From: Segetibacter sp. 3557_3
Lineage (GTDB): Bacteria; Bacteroidota; Bacteroidia; Chitinophagales; Chitinophagaceae
Assembly: GCF_004354985.1 (NCBI RefSeq)
Contig: NZ_SMSK01000007.1
Coordinates: forward strand, 202,140-266,139
Direction of reading: 5' to 3'
Length of the DNA stretch: 64,000 nucleotides
This document shows, one piece after another, positions 35,552 to 44,770 of this stretch (positions are counted from its first letter, which is position 1; each line of letters starts with the position of its first letter). Position numbers and translations under genes: made by a program. The notes beneath the pieces are model-generated. The model saw only the letters and a list, made by a program, of their open reading frames with translations, was not told the origin of the DNA and ran no database searches.

Positions 35552-35697
35552 GACAAGACATGTTTTTTGTGTTAAATGATGAAATCTCGACGCTTCACAA
35601 AGCAGTTTGGAAGGGTCGGCAGGAAGATGGCTAAGGTAAAACAACTTGCATACAGAAAAAAATAATGTGCGGTATACAAGCGATTTATGAAGCGGGA

Positions 35698-36789
35698 CTA
35701 TTTGGGAGCACGCTTATAAAACCAGAATGCAACGAAGGTAAACATGATGTTTGGCAACCACGCTGCGAGCAGTGGTGACAGGTTACCCTTGGTAGAAAAT
35801 ATGGTCGAAAAACGGTCGGTAAGGATAAAGAGTGCAGCGGTAATAAAGCCGGTTGCCAGGTGAACCCCACTACCTCCACGAACACGCCTGCTGGCAACGG
35901 TAACCCCGATCAAGGTTAGCAAGAGCAATGAAAAAGGTGTTGCATCGCGGCGATATCGCTCAACCTTTAGTGCATTTAATCCTTCAACCCCACGTTGCTC
36001 CTCTCCCTTTATAAACTCGTCGAGTTCAGGGGTAATCAGTTTATCCTTTGTATACTCGTCGCGCTTAAGGTCCAGGGGTTTAAAGTCGAAATTCATTGTT
36101 TTGGAAGGCACCATGGTAATACTTTCCCGTAAGCCATCAATCCTGCGTTCGATAACATTATCGAGTACCCATTTGCGCTTGGCGGTGTCCCAACGAAATG
36201 ACTCTGCACGCAGATTATAATCAAGCTGGTTTCCTTTGACGTGTTGCAGAAAGAAGCTGCTGCCCGTCCTGGTTGAGGTATCGTAGTAATTAACTCCCGC
36301 ATAAGTAAAAGAGTCAATCTTCAAATACAGGTTGTTTCGTCCGCCCAGGAGCGGGTTGTAAGAGTTGTTTCCATCGATGTACTTCGACTGAAAGCTTACC
36401 CGGATCTCATTGGCTATGGGGATCACATACCGGTTGGCAAACCAAAGGATGGTTGCCAACAACACCGCACCCATAAAGAAAGGCCTGATAAAGCGGTTGT
36501 AGCTGGTGCCACTGGCAAGGATAGCAACGACTTCGCTTCGCCCGGCCATTTTGGAAGTACAGAATATGACCGCGATAAAAACAAACAGCGGAAAAAGCAT
36601 CGCCAGGATGTGCGGAATAAAGCCGTAATAATATTTAGTGATGATCTCCTTGAACGTGAGGCCGGACTTTACAAAATCGTCCGTCTTTTCACTAACATCT
36701 ATAATAATGGTGATAAAGGCAAAAAGAAAAATTGAAAAGAAGAAAGTGACCAGGAAGTTCTTTAGTATGTAGCCATCAATTTTTTTCAT
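35698..36789 (-). CDS. LptF/LptG family permease
   Basis: The 363-aa inner-membrane protein has the YjgP/YjgQ layout. There are three N-terminal membrane helices (about 12-32, 57-77, 100-120), a periplasmic beta-jellyroll (about 140-280) and three C-terminal helices (about 285-305, 312-330, 340-360). The start MKKIDGYILKNFLVTFFFSI is typical. With its paired permease and LptB it extracts lipopolysaccharide from the inner membrane. Whether it plays the F or G role cannot be read from sequence. Confidence 0.92.
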   Translation of the reverse strand: MKKIDGYILKNFLVTFFFSIFLFAFITIIIDVSEKTDDFVKSGLTFKEIITKYYYGFIPHILAMLFPLFVFIAVIFCTSKMAGRSEVVAILASGTSYNRFIRPFFMGAVLLATILWFANRYVIPIANEIRVSFQSKYIDGNNSYNPLLGGRNNLYLKIDSFTYAGVNYYDTSTRTGSSFFLQHVKGNQLDYNLRAESFRWDTAKRKWVLDNVIERRIDGLRESITMVPSKTMNFDFKPLDLKRDEYTKDKLITPELDEFIKGEEQRGVEGLNALKVERYRRDATPFSLLLLTLIGVTVASRRVRGGSGVHLATGFITAALFILTDRFSTIFSTKGNLSPLLAAWLPNIMFTFVAFWFYKRAPK

Positions 36790-37059
36790 GCATTAAGGGT
36801 CGGCGGCAAAGATAGATTGAAGTAGGCACAGAACATTGTTATAGTTGAAACGACCGTTGGCTAAACGCACTTGCTGCAGTCATTTTGCATTCCTTTTAAC
36901 ACACACAATGGTAAATTGTTGAAGCTGTTGCATAGGTGTGGATTGGGGCTGGCTATTGCATAAAATCAGCTCAGATTAGTAGAATTACGGCGTTACCACT
37001 GTGCACAAATGTTGAATACCCGTGGAGGTTACGCACATCCCAGCGCTTTCAAATTGATT

Positions 37060-37067
37060 TATATTTG
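37060..37067 (+). promoter_or_regulatory. Candidate -7 box for ftsK
   Basis: TATATTTG is a perfect TAnnTTTG match, 18 bases before the ftsK ATG. No TTTG is found at the usual distance upstream. Confidence 0.35.
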
Positions 37068-37085
37068 ACGCGTATTTAAGAGCTC

Positions 37086-39710
37086 ATGGCAAACCGTTTA
37101 AAAAAGAAGACTCCTCCTGCCCCAAATCCTGCCAAACTTACGGCGGATAAGGTAGCAGATGTAAGCATGAAGGAGATTGTGAAGGATGAACGTACATTTA
37201 AAATTGCGGGTACGGTTAGCCTGTTATTATCGCTGTTCCTGTTCGTTGCATTTACATCATACCTTTTTACCTGGCAGGAGGACCAGGACAAAGTGCATCG
37301 GCTTGGAGTAGGGATATTTAGCACAGATGACATTAAAGTAAACAACCTGCTGGGTGTACTGGGTGCTTATACCGCCCACTTTTTCATCTACAAAGGTTTT
37401 GGCATTGCGGCATTCCTGCTTTGTACCTTCTTTTTTGTGCTTGGGGTAAATATGCTCTTTGGCAGGAAGATCTTTTCTCTCAGGCGGAACTTGAAATATG
37501 TACTGGCGGGTTTACTGGTACTAAGCGTATGTTTTGCTTTCCTTTTTCGGAGTAGCAATTTTGGCTGGGGTGGCGGGTTCGGTCAGTTGCTTAACGCATG
37601 GCTGATTAAGTGGATCGGTAATGTAGGCACCGGCTTATTATTATTGATGGCATTTTTCAGCTATTTCGTCTGGCGGTTCAATCCAACTTTTAGCATCCCA
37701 TCGTTTGCAACGGCAGGCGGGGAAAAGCCGGAGCAACCTGAAGAGGAAGGTGAAGCCGATGATGAACCATTCTTTAGTCCTAACCTGGACATGTACCGTG
37801 ACGAACCGGATGGTGGAAGATTGTTTATTAATAAAGATGTTGTTAAGTCGAATAACCGGCTGAAGAAAGAAGGAAAAGGGGTTGTGGTTTTGGCCGAGCA
37901 AGATGACGAGGGCAACAGCTTAAATGAATTCCGGCTTACCGAACGTGAAGAGCAGTTTGACGAAGAAACCAGCGAGGAAGAACTTCCTGTGCAGGAGATA
38001 CCGCCGCCATACGTGCAACGTGCACCCAAAAAACTCACTGAAGACGATCCACTTGAAGTAATTCTACCACCTGAAGAGCCGATGCTTTATACCCCTAAGC
38101 AGGTAGTGTCGAATATGGAACTGGAGATAAAAGAGTTTGCTGAAGACGAAGATGTTGATGATGCCGATGACGAAGTGAAAACACCTGCAAAAACGTTTAA
38201 GCTCGACCCTTATGAACCTACCCTCGACCTTAGAGATTACCTCTACCCGTCGCTGGACCTGCTGGAGCCGCATGGGAGTGAAAAAATTGTACATGATCCC
38301 GCCGAATTGGAGAGCAACAAAAACCAGATCATCGCGACGCTCAAAAATTACGACATCTCTATTCAACGTATAGCAGCTACCGTGGGACCAACGGTAACCT
38401 TGTATGAAATTGTGCCCGCACCCGGGGTAAGGATCAGCAGGATCAAAAACCTTGAAGACGACATCGCGCTAAGTCTTGCAGCACTCGGCATTCGGATCAT
38501 CGCGCCAATCCCCGGAAAGGGAACCATTGGTATAGAGGTGCCGAATGTAAGAAAGTCGGTGGTGAGCATGAAGACCCTGCTTGCTTCGGAAAAATTCCAG
38601 AACAACGCATTTTCGTTGCCCATCGCTATTGGCAAAAAGATCGATAACGAAAACTTTATCGTTGACCTTGCAAGTATGCCCCACCTCCTGATGGCAGGAG
38701 CAACCGGCCAGGGTAAGTCGGTTGGCTTGAACGCCATATTGGTTTCGCTGTTGTATAAAAAGCATCCATCGCAACTGAAGTTTGTATTGGTGGATCCAAA
38801 AAAGGTGGAGCTCAGTATCTATCGTTCAATCGAACGCCACTTTCTTGCCAAACTGCCGGGTGAAGAAGACGCGATCATTACAGATACAAAAAAGGTCATC
38901 CATACACTTAATGCCCTTTGTATTGAAATGGATAACCGCTACGACCTGTTGAAAGAAGCGGGGGTACGAAACATCAGGGAATACAATGAAAAGTTTATTG
39001 CCCGGAAGTTAAATCCGGAGAAGGGACACCAGTTTCTACCCTTTATCGTGCTGGTAGTGGATGAGTTTGCCGACCTTATTATGACGGCGGGCAAAGAAGT
39101 GGAAATGCCCATTGCCCGTCTGGCACAACTTGCGCGTGCGGTGGGTATTCACCTGATTATTGCAACCCAACGTCCTTCGGTAAATATTATTACGGGTACA
39201 ATCAAGGCAAACTTTCCTGCCCGTATCGCCTTTAAGGTGTCGAGCAAAATCGATAGCCGTACCATCCTGGATGCGGGCGGAGCCGAACAACTCATAGGTA
39301 AAGGCGACATGCTCATCAGCTACAATGGTGAGATCACGCGTTTGCAGTGTGCTTTTGTGGATACACCGGAGGTGGACAAAATCACTGACTTCATTGGTGA
39401 TCAAAGGGGCTACCCGGATGCGTTCCTGTTACCGGAATACATCGACGAAAAAGAGCTGGAAGGCAAAGACTTTGACAGCTCAAACCGGGATCCCCTGTTT
39501 GAAGATGCAGCCCGTCTGGTGGTAACCAGCCAGATCGGAAGTACTTCGCTCATTCAGCGGAGAATGAAACTTGGTTATAACCGTGCGGGCCGTTTAATGG
39601 ACCAGCTTGAAGCTGCCGGAATTGTTGGACCAAACCAGGGTAGTAAAGCACGTGAGGTGCAGGTTAAAACCGAAATGGACCTGCAGGAAATCCTGGGGGC
39701 TTTTGATTAG
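37086..39710 (+). CDS. ftsK: DNA translocase FtsK/SpoIIIE
   Basis: The 874-aa protein has four N-terminal membrane helices (about 37-57, 95-120, 133-150, 175-200). An acidic Glu/Asp/Pro-rich linker (about 215-390) follows. The RecA-like motor has Walker A GATGQGKSVGLNA (about 537-549) and Walker B FIVLVVDEFADLI (about 652). A C-terminal winged-helix gamma domain follows (from about 800; STSLIQRRMKLGYNRAGRLM). It pumps chromosomal DNA at the division septum to resolve and segregate termini. LolA follows about 410 bases later on the same strand, an order I have seen in other Bacteroidetes. Confidence 0.96.
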   Translation: MANRLKKKTPPAPNPAKLTADKVADVSMKEIVKDERTFKIAGTVSLLLSLFLFVAFTSYLFTWQEDQDKVHRLGVGIFSTDDIKVNNLLGVLGAYTAHFFIYKGFGIAAFLLCTFFFVLGVNMLFGRKIFSLRRNLKYVLAGLLVLSVCFAFLFRSSNFGWGGGFGQLLNAWLIKWIGNVGTGLLLLMAFFSYFVWRFNPTFSIPSFATAGGEKPEQPEEEGEADDEPFFSPNLDMYRDEPDGGRLFINKDVVKSNNRLKKEGKGVVVLAEQDDEGNSLNEFRLTEREEQFDEETSEEELPVQEIPPPYVQRAPKKLTEDDPLEVILPPEEPMLYTPKQVVSNMELEIKEFAEDEDVDDADDEVKTPAKTFKLDPYEPTLDLRDYLYPSLDLLEPHGSEKIVHDPAELESNKNQIIATLKNYDISIQRIAATVGPTVTLYEIVPAPGVRISRIKNLEDDIALSLAALGIRIIAPIPGKGTIGIEVPNVRKSVVSMKTLLASEKFQNNAFSLPIAIGKKIDNENFIVDLASMPHLLMAGATGQGKSVGLNAILVSLLYKKHPSQLKFVLVDPKKVELSIYRSIERHFLAKLPGEEDAIITDTKKVIHTLNALCIEMDNRYDLLKEAGVRNIREYNEKFIARKLNPEKGHQFLPFIVLVVDEFADLIMTAGKEVEMPIARLAQLARAVGIHLIIATQRPSVNIITGTIKANFPARIAFKVSSKIDSRTILDAGGAEQLIGKGDMLISYNGEITRLQCAFVDTPEVDKITDFIGDQRGYPDAFLLPEYIDEKELEGKDFDSSNRDPLFEDAARLVVTSQIGSTSLIQRRMKLGYNRAGRLMDQLEAAGIVGPNQGSKAREVQVKTEMDLQEILGAFD

Positions 39711-40120
39711 CCTGGTATTTACGGGCCTGTTGTTAGCGTATCTAACTGATCAAGGCATAAGAAATAGATGCCGGCGAAAGGGATTAGTGGCTGTCATCAA
39801 CCAGATCATCGCTTCGTTTTAACTTTGCGTCCCTTCTCCCGGGTAAATAAAAGAGTGGTCATCTTGACATCAAGGTGGTTAGTAGCTTTCAAGATACTGT
39901 TCCTTCTAGCGGTATTCGCAGCCAAACAATCCTTCACTTTAGGACCCGCTTACCAAACGGGTACTAAAAAAGTTATAAAAGCAAACAGGAGTTTACTCTG
40001 GCATCCTTTTGGCTTTGTTGGTATTAACAATCAATCACATAATAGTTTAACAATAACCACCATCCTGCAGGCAATTTATTGGTTCCAACCATCTTAAGTT
40101 TGCAGGCCATAAAAAACAGT
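39711..40120. other. Intergenic region between ftsK and lolA
   Basis: No convincing gene or terminator is visible. An open frame (39768-40097) has a short hydrophobic stretch but no family resemblance or good start. A candidate -7 box for lolA lies at 40095-40102. Confidence 0.5.
40095..40102 (+). promoter_or_regulatory. Candidate -7 box for lolA
   Basis: TAAGTTTG fits TAnnTTTG exactly and lies 18 bases before the ATG at 40121, the same spacing as for ftsK. The -33 box is not clear. Confidence 0.35.
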
Positions 40121-40756
40121 ATGACTTCCATGAGAAATGTGTACCTGCTGCTGGCCATGTTTACGTTTGTATCGTATACTGCCACTGCGCAAAATGACCC
40201 GAACGCAAAAAAGGTTCTTGACGGAGTAAGTGCCAAATTGAAAACCTTTAAAGGGGTGAGTGCCCTTTTTAACTACGTTTCAAAGACGCGCGCCGGTAAA
40301 ACGGCAAGCAACGTTAACGGTAACGTATTGATAAAAGATCAGAAATATTATATTAAGCAAGGCTCAACTGAAATCTTTAGCGACGGCAACAAAGTATGGA
40401 ATTATAACGGCGCAGGAGAAGTTACCATCACACCGGCCGATGACGCCAAAGCTATTACTCCACAAAAGCTGCTGACGAACTTTTACGATAAAGATTTCGT
40501 CTATAAGCTGATTTCATCAGCTGGTACTTTTCACGAGATTGAGCTTACCCCGGTAGACAAAAGAAAGAACTTCCAAAAAGTAAACCTGTTTGTTGACAAG
40601 GCAAAGATGATGGTGACAAAAGCAAGAATACTCGACAAGAGTAATAATACCATCGAATTTGCACTTAAAAACATTAATACCAGTGCCAATATCCCCGATG
40701 CCTCCTTTGTTTTTAACAAAAGCAAATACAAAAGAGAAATCGAAGTGATCGAGTAA
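40121..40756 (+). CDS. lolA: LolA-like outer-membrane lipoprotein carrier
   Basis: From the ATG at 40121 (MTSMRNVYLLLAMFTFVSYT, cleavage near ATAQ) the protein is 211 aa and periplasmic; a TTG at 40079 gives a poor N-terminus. The mature part has the half-barrel LolA pattern: DPNAKKVLDGVSAKLKTFKG, a VWNYNGAGEVTI strand pair, and LLTNFYDKDFVYKL. LolA carries lipoproteins from the inner to the outer membrane. It is followed by a terminator and then by the peptidase gene. Confidence 0.88.
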   Translation: MTSMRNVYLLLAMFTFVSYTATAQNDPNAKKVLDGVSAKLKTFKGVSALFNYVSKTRAGKTASNVNGNVLIKDQKYYIKQGSTEIFSDGNKVWNYNGAGEVTITPADDAKAITPQKLLTNFYDKDFVYKLISSAGTFHEIELTPVDKRKNFQKVNLFVDKAKMMVTKARILDKSNNTIEFALKNINTSANIPDASFVFNKSKYKREIEVIE

Positions 40757-40784
40757 TTGGATACGAGTATTAAGATCGGATAGG

Positions 40785-40815
40785 GCCGTTCACTTAGTTG
40801 TGGGCGGCTTTTTTG
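40785..40815 (+). terminator. Terminator downstream of lolA
   Basis: GCCGTTCAC and GTGGGCGGC form a mostly paired stem (two inner mismatches) followed by TTTTTTG. Confidence 0.7.
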
Positions 40816-40858
40816 TTTCGTCAAACCTGTATCTTGCAGACACTCAAAACGGGCATAC

Positions 40859-42202
40859 ATGAAACATCTTCCTCTTGATCCGGAAATCTTTATACAGAAC
40901 AGGCAGCGCTTTACAAAAGAAATGAAATCGAACAGTATTGCGGTGTTTAACAGCAACGATGAAGTACCTGCAAACGGTGATCGTTTGTACACCTTTATCC
41001 AGAACAGCGATCTGTATTGGCTCTGCGGTATCGAACAGGAAGACACGATGGTCGTGCTGTTTCCCGATAACCCTGATCCTAAATACCGGGAAGTTCTTGT
41101 GCTGACACGTCCGAATGAGCTCAAAGAAAAGTGGGATGGCAAACGCCTGCGGGCAAATGAGGCCACGGCAATCTCAGGCATTAAAACCATCATATGGCTC
41201 GATGTTCTGGAGGCACAGCTTCAACCCTGGATACACCTTGCCGATGTGATCTACATTAATACCAATGAAAACGATCGCAAGTCGAGTACCCTGCCAACCC
41301 GCGATTACCGTTTTTCCAAAGAACTCATGGATCGCTATCCTGCACATAAATACGAACGTTCAGCTAAGGTGCTGAAAAAGCTGCGGGCGGTAAAAACGGA
41401 GCAGGAAGTTGAAGTGATGAAAGAAGCCATAGCAATCACCGAAAAAGCGTTTCGCAGGGTGCTTGGTTTTATAAAGCCCGGTGTTAAGGAATATGAAATA
41501 GAAGCGGAGATTGTGCACGAGTTTTTGCGTAACCGATCCAAAGGCGAAGCCTACGGCAGTATCATTGCCAGTGGCGACCGTGCAAGAACACTGCATTATA
41601 TCTCGAACAATGAAGAATGTAAGGATGGAGAGTTGATATTAATGGACTTTGGTGCTAACTACGGTAACTACAATGCGGACCTTACCCGGACAGTCCCTGT
41701 AAATGGCAGGTTTTCAGCCAGACAAAAAGAAGTTTACAATGCTTGTCTTCACCTGCACAACTTTGCAAAAGACATTTTAAAACCGGGGATCAACCTGATT
41801 GATTACACAGAACAGGTAGGTGAAGAAGCAAGCAAGCAATTCATTAAACTTGGATTGCTTTCCAAGGCAGATGTAAAAAATGAAGATCGTGACAACCGTG
41901 CCTACCGCAAATACCTTTACCATGGTATTTCCCATCACCTTGGTATTGATGTGCATGACCTGGGCAGCAGGGTTGAACCCATCAAAGAAGGTATGGTTTT
42001 TACGATCGAGCCGGGGATCTATATCGAAGAAGAACAAATGGGTATCCGGATTGAAAACAATGTTTGGATAACCAAAAACGGCAATAAAGACCTGATGAAA
42101 TCCATACCGATCACGGTTGAAGAAATTGAGGGTTTAATGAATGCATCCCGGCCGGTGCTGAATGGCGAACTAAGAAACAACAAGGCGTCCAGCATGAGCT
42201 GA
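40859..42202 (+). CDS. Xaa-Pro aminopeptidase (aminopeptidase P, M24B)
   Basis: The 447-aa protein has the aminopeptidase P N-domain (about 1-150; NSNDEVPANGDRLYTFIQNS) and a pita-bread M24 metallopeptidase domain. The metal ligands are in MDFGANYGNYNADLTRT (two Asp), HGISHHLGIDVHD (His), FTIEPGIY (Glu) and GIRIENN (Glu). It removes N-terminal residues ahead of proline. There is no signal peptide, so it is cytoplasmic. Confidence 0.95.
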   Translation: MKHLPLDPEIFIQNRQRFTKEMKSNSIAVFNSNDEVPANGDRLYTFIQNSDLYWLCGIEQEDTMVVLFPDNPDPKYREVLVLTRPNELKEKWDGKRLRANEATAISGIKTIIWLDVLEAQLQPWIHLADVIYINTNENDRKSSTLPTRDYRFSKELMDRYPAHKYERSAKVLKKLRAVKTEQEVEVMKEAIAITEKAFRRVLGFIKPGVKEYEIEAEIVHEFLRNRSKGEAYGSIIASGDRARTLHYISNNEECKDGELILMDFGANYGNYNADLTRTVPVNGRFSARQKEVYNACLHLHNFAKDILKPGINLIDYTEQVGEEASKQFIKLGLLSKADVKNEDRDNRAYRKYLYHGISHHLGIDVHDLGSRVEPIKEGMVFTIEPGIYIEEEQMGIRIENNVWITKNGNKDLMKSIPITVEEIEGLMNASRPVLNGELRNNKASSMS

Positions 42203-42257
42203 TCAGCTCCCTTCAAACCATAACATTGGCAGTCATAAGCAGAACACCCAGGTTAAC

Positions 42258-43061
42258 ATGAAACAAATCCCAAATATTTTTACTTTACTCAACCTGTTTT
42301 TTGGCTGTATCGCAATCGTTTTGATCATGCAAAGCGGCCTCATGCCCGTAGTCAGTGCCGAAGGTGAGCAGATGGTGGTACTGCCAGAAAGGATGTATTG
42401 GGCCTCCCTGTTTATCGGGATTGCCGCGGTGATCGACTTCCTGGATGGTTTTGTTGCCCGGCTGTTGAAAGCCACTTCCGACATGGGAAAACAACTTGAT
42501 AGCCTTGCCGACGTGGTAAGCTTTGGTGTTGCTCCCGCACTTATCATTTACCAATTCCTCAGGCTTTCCTTTGCGCGGCAGGAAGACGGGCTGGATATAT
42601 CAACCGCCTGGCTTTTACCCGCATTTATTATTCCGTGTGCCGGAGCTTACCGCCTGGCCCGGTATAATCTCGACACTACCCCATCCTACGGCTTCAAGGG
42701 AGTGCCCATACCAGCCGCCGGTTTATTAGTGGCTTCATTTCCTTTGATTTACTGGTACACCAACCAACCCTGGGTAGATAGCTTACTGTTAAGCAAATGG
42801 TTTTGGTATGCCGTTATCCTTATCATCAGCTACCTGATGGTTTCTACCCTGCCTATGATGGCCCTGAAATCAAGTGAGCGGGGTTTCAAAAGTAATATGC
42901 CGAAATATGCCCTGCTTGCTGCGGCTGTAATATGCGGCATCCTGTTCCAGTGGCTTGCCGTTCCCTTAATTTTTATCTTGTATATCGTGCTTAGCCTTGC
43001 CAGCCCCCTGGCCGACAAGGTTCGCTATGCCGATAAAGACGGCCTGGCTAAAAATCCTTGA
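42258..43061 (+). CDS. pssA: CDP-diacylglycerol--serine O-phosphatidyltransferase
   Basis: The 267-aa multi-pass membrane protein has the CDP-alcohol phosphatidyltransferase signature DG-x2-AR-x8-G-x3-D-x3-D, seen as DGFVARLLKATSDMGKQLDS followed by LAD. The MKQIPNIFTLLNLFFGCIAI start is typical of PssA. It makes phosphatidylserine, the precursor of phosphatidylethanolamine. PgsA is the alternative, but the N-terminus favours PssA. Confidence 0.9.
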   Translation: MKQIPNIFTLLNLFFGCIAIVLIMQSGLMPVVSAEGEQMVVLPERMYWASLFIGIAAVIDFLDGFVARLLKATSDMGKQLDSLADVVSFGVAPALIIYQFLRLSFARQEDGLDISTAWLLPAFIIPCAGAYRLARYNLDTTPSYGFKGVPIPAAGLLVASFPLIYWYTNQPWVDSLLLSKWFWYAVILIISYLMVSTLPMMALKSSERGFKSNMPKYALLAAAVICGILFQWLAVPLIFILYIVLSLASPLADKVRYADKDGLAKNP

Positions 43062-43146
43062 TAAGTAGTACATACCGGGTTTGATTGCCACAACATCTTT
43101 TATTGTCGTCTTCATCTTTTATCTTTGGCCCCTCAAAACATAACTG

Positions 43147-43395
43147 ATGATTTACAACGTTCAAATTAAAGTGATGCCCCTCAAAGACCTTTTAGATCCG
43201 CAGGGCAAAGCGGTTATGGGTGGTTTGCATAACCTTGGAATGAACGGTGTACAGGACGTTCGGATTGGCAAACACATCACCCTGCAGGTTGATGCCGAAA
43301 GTGAGGCCGCTGCCCGTGATATTGCTGAAGAGGCAAGCCGCAAATTGCTCGCAAACCAGGTGATGGAATTCTATGAAATTGAAATGATCAGCTAA
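43147..43395 (+). CDS. purS: Phosphoribosylformylglycinamidine synthase subunit PurS
   Basis: The 82-aa protein has the full PurS pattern: PLKDLLDPQGKAVMGGLHNL and VRIGKHITLQVDAESEAAA. It bridges PurL and PurQ in purine synthesis. Neither partner is in the window. Confidence 0.92.
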   Translation: MIYNVQIKVMPLKDLLDPQGKAVMGGLHNLGMNGVQDVRIGKHITLQVDAESEAAARDIAEEASRKLLANQVMEFYEIEMIS

Positions 43396-43450
43396 CGTTT
43401 AACAGGCGTTCATTTACCTGGTGTTTACCAGTTCCAGTTCAATCTTTCCT

Positions 43451-44116
43451 ATGTTGTATATTGTTCCTTCGCCAATCGGCAACCTGGCCGACATTACTTT
43501 CAGAGCGGTGGAGATCCTTAAACTTGCTGATGTAATTTTTGCTGAGGATACCCGCACGTCCTCTAAGCTGCTACAACATTATGGTATTGTAAAACCGGTC
43601 TCGCCTTACCACCAGCACAACGAACATAAGATTGTACAGCACATCACCGACCAGCTTAAAGCAGGAAAAACGTTTGCATTAATCACGGATGCAGGAACAC
43701 CTGGTATTTCTGATCCTGCTTTCCTGTTGGTAAGGGAATGTATTAAAGAAGACGTAAAGGTTGAATGTCTTCCGGGCGCAACCGCCTTTGTTCCGGCCCT
43801 TGTAAACAGCGGGCTCCCGATCAACCGGTTTACTTTCGAAGGTTTTATTCCGTTGAAAAAGGGAAGACAAACACTACTTAAAGCATTGGCAACGGAAGAA
43901 CGTACAATGGTTTTTTACGAAAGCCCTGTGCGCCTGGTAAAAACACTCAACGACTTCATTACTTATTTTGGAGCGGAAAGACAATGTTGTGTTAGCCGCG
44001 AGTTAACAAAGTTCTACGAGGAGAACAAAAGGGGAAGTTTGCATGATGTTTGCACCCATTTTTCGCAGAAAGACGTTAAGGGTGAGATCGTTATCGTTGT
44101 CGACGGCCATCGTTAA
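43451..44116 (+). CDS. rsmI: 16S rRNA (cytidine-1402-2'-O)-methyltransferase
   Basis: The ATG at 43451 gives MLYIVPSPIGNLADITFRAV, the exact RsmI opening; a GTG at 43421 would add ten unlikely residues. It is a tetrapyrrole-methylase-fold enzyme with AEDTRTSSKLL, LITDAGTPGISDPAF and FEGFIPLKKGR. It methylates the ribose of C1402 in 16S rRNA. Length 221 aa is normal for Bacteroidetes. Confidence 0.95.
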   Translation: MLYIVPSPIGNLADITFRAVEILKLADVIFAEDTRTSSKLLQHYGIVKPVSPYHQHNEHKIVQHITDQLKAGKTFALITDAGTPGISDPAFLLVRECIKEDVKVECLPGATAFVPALVNSGLPINRFTFEGFIPLKKGRQTLLKALATEERTMVFYESPVRLVKTLNDFITYFGAERQCCVSRELTKFYEENKRGSLHDVCTHFSQKDVKGEIVIVVDGHR

Positions 44117-44131
44117 AATTCAAAAAAGTAT

Positions 44132-44578
44132 ATGAACATAAAAGCAATCCTACCTACCCTGGTGCTTATCGCTACATTTTCAGTAGCCAACGCACAATTT
44201 GGCAAAATCCCTACTGAAGCCACCAATGCCTTCCAAAAGAAATATCCCGAAGCCTCAAACGTGTCCTGGAAAAGCAGGCTTGCCTCATACAAGGCTGAGT
44301 TCGATATGGACAAACAACATTATACCGCCGAATTTAACAGTAAGGGACAATGGGAGAAAACAGAAGCAAAACTTACTTATGACAAGCTTCCCACGGAAAT
44401 TTCCGATGGTCTGCATAAGAGTCTTTACTCCAATTGGGAATTTACCGAAATCATGAAAGTCGACGAGAAAGAAAAAGATACGGTGTACCGCATCCGGGTT
44501 AAAAAAACCGACCTCGACAAAAAGTACCTGTTCTTTAGCACTAAGGGGCAACTCATCAAAGAGTCCAGAACCATATAA
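44132..44578 (+). CDS. Secreted PepSY-like (DUF2874-type) protein
   Basis: The 148-aa protein has a signal peptide (MNIKAILPTLVLIATFSVAN, then AQ) and two repeats of the PepSY-like pattern: AFQKKYPEASNVSWKSRLAS, then YKAEF, and a second unit from about 88 with LPTEISDGLHKSLYSNWEF. These periplasmic proteins are common in Bacteroidetes; their function is unknown. It starts 15 bases after rsmI. Confidence 0.8.
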   Translation: MNIKAILPTLVLIATFSVANAQFGKIPTEATNAFQKKYPEASNVSWKSRLASYKAEFDMDKQHYTAEFNSKGQWEKTEAKLTYDKLPTEISDGLHKSLYSNWEFTEIMKVDEKEKDTVYRIRVKKTDLDKKYLFFSTKGQLIKESRTI

Positions 44579-44770
44579 TTTTTTATCCCTCCCCGCTATT
44601 GTACGCCAATCTAATTTTTAGTTTTCTTTAAACGATTTTGACCGTATTCAAATCTTCCACGAGCAGGGCGAGTCTTACTTTTGCACCTTTATCCAGGTAA
44701 AAAGCAAATCCGGAAACGGCTTTACACTTCGGTTCCTTATTTATGCCTGGTGTTTCTTAAACATTCCCGA

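Noticed and set aside
39768..40097. 109-aa open frame between ftsK and lolA
   Set aside because: One short hydrophobic stretch only, no family resemblance and a composition like non-coding DNA.
40531..41193. 220-aa antisense frame over lolA and the peptidase
   Set aside because: It spans two good genes on the other strand, including their terminator.
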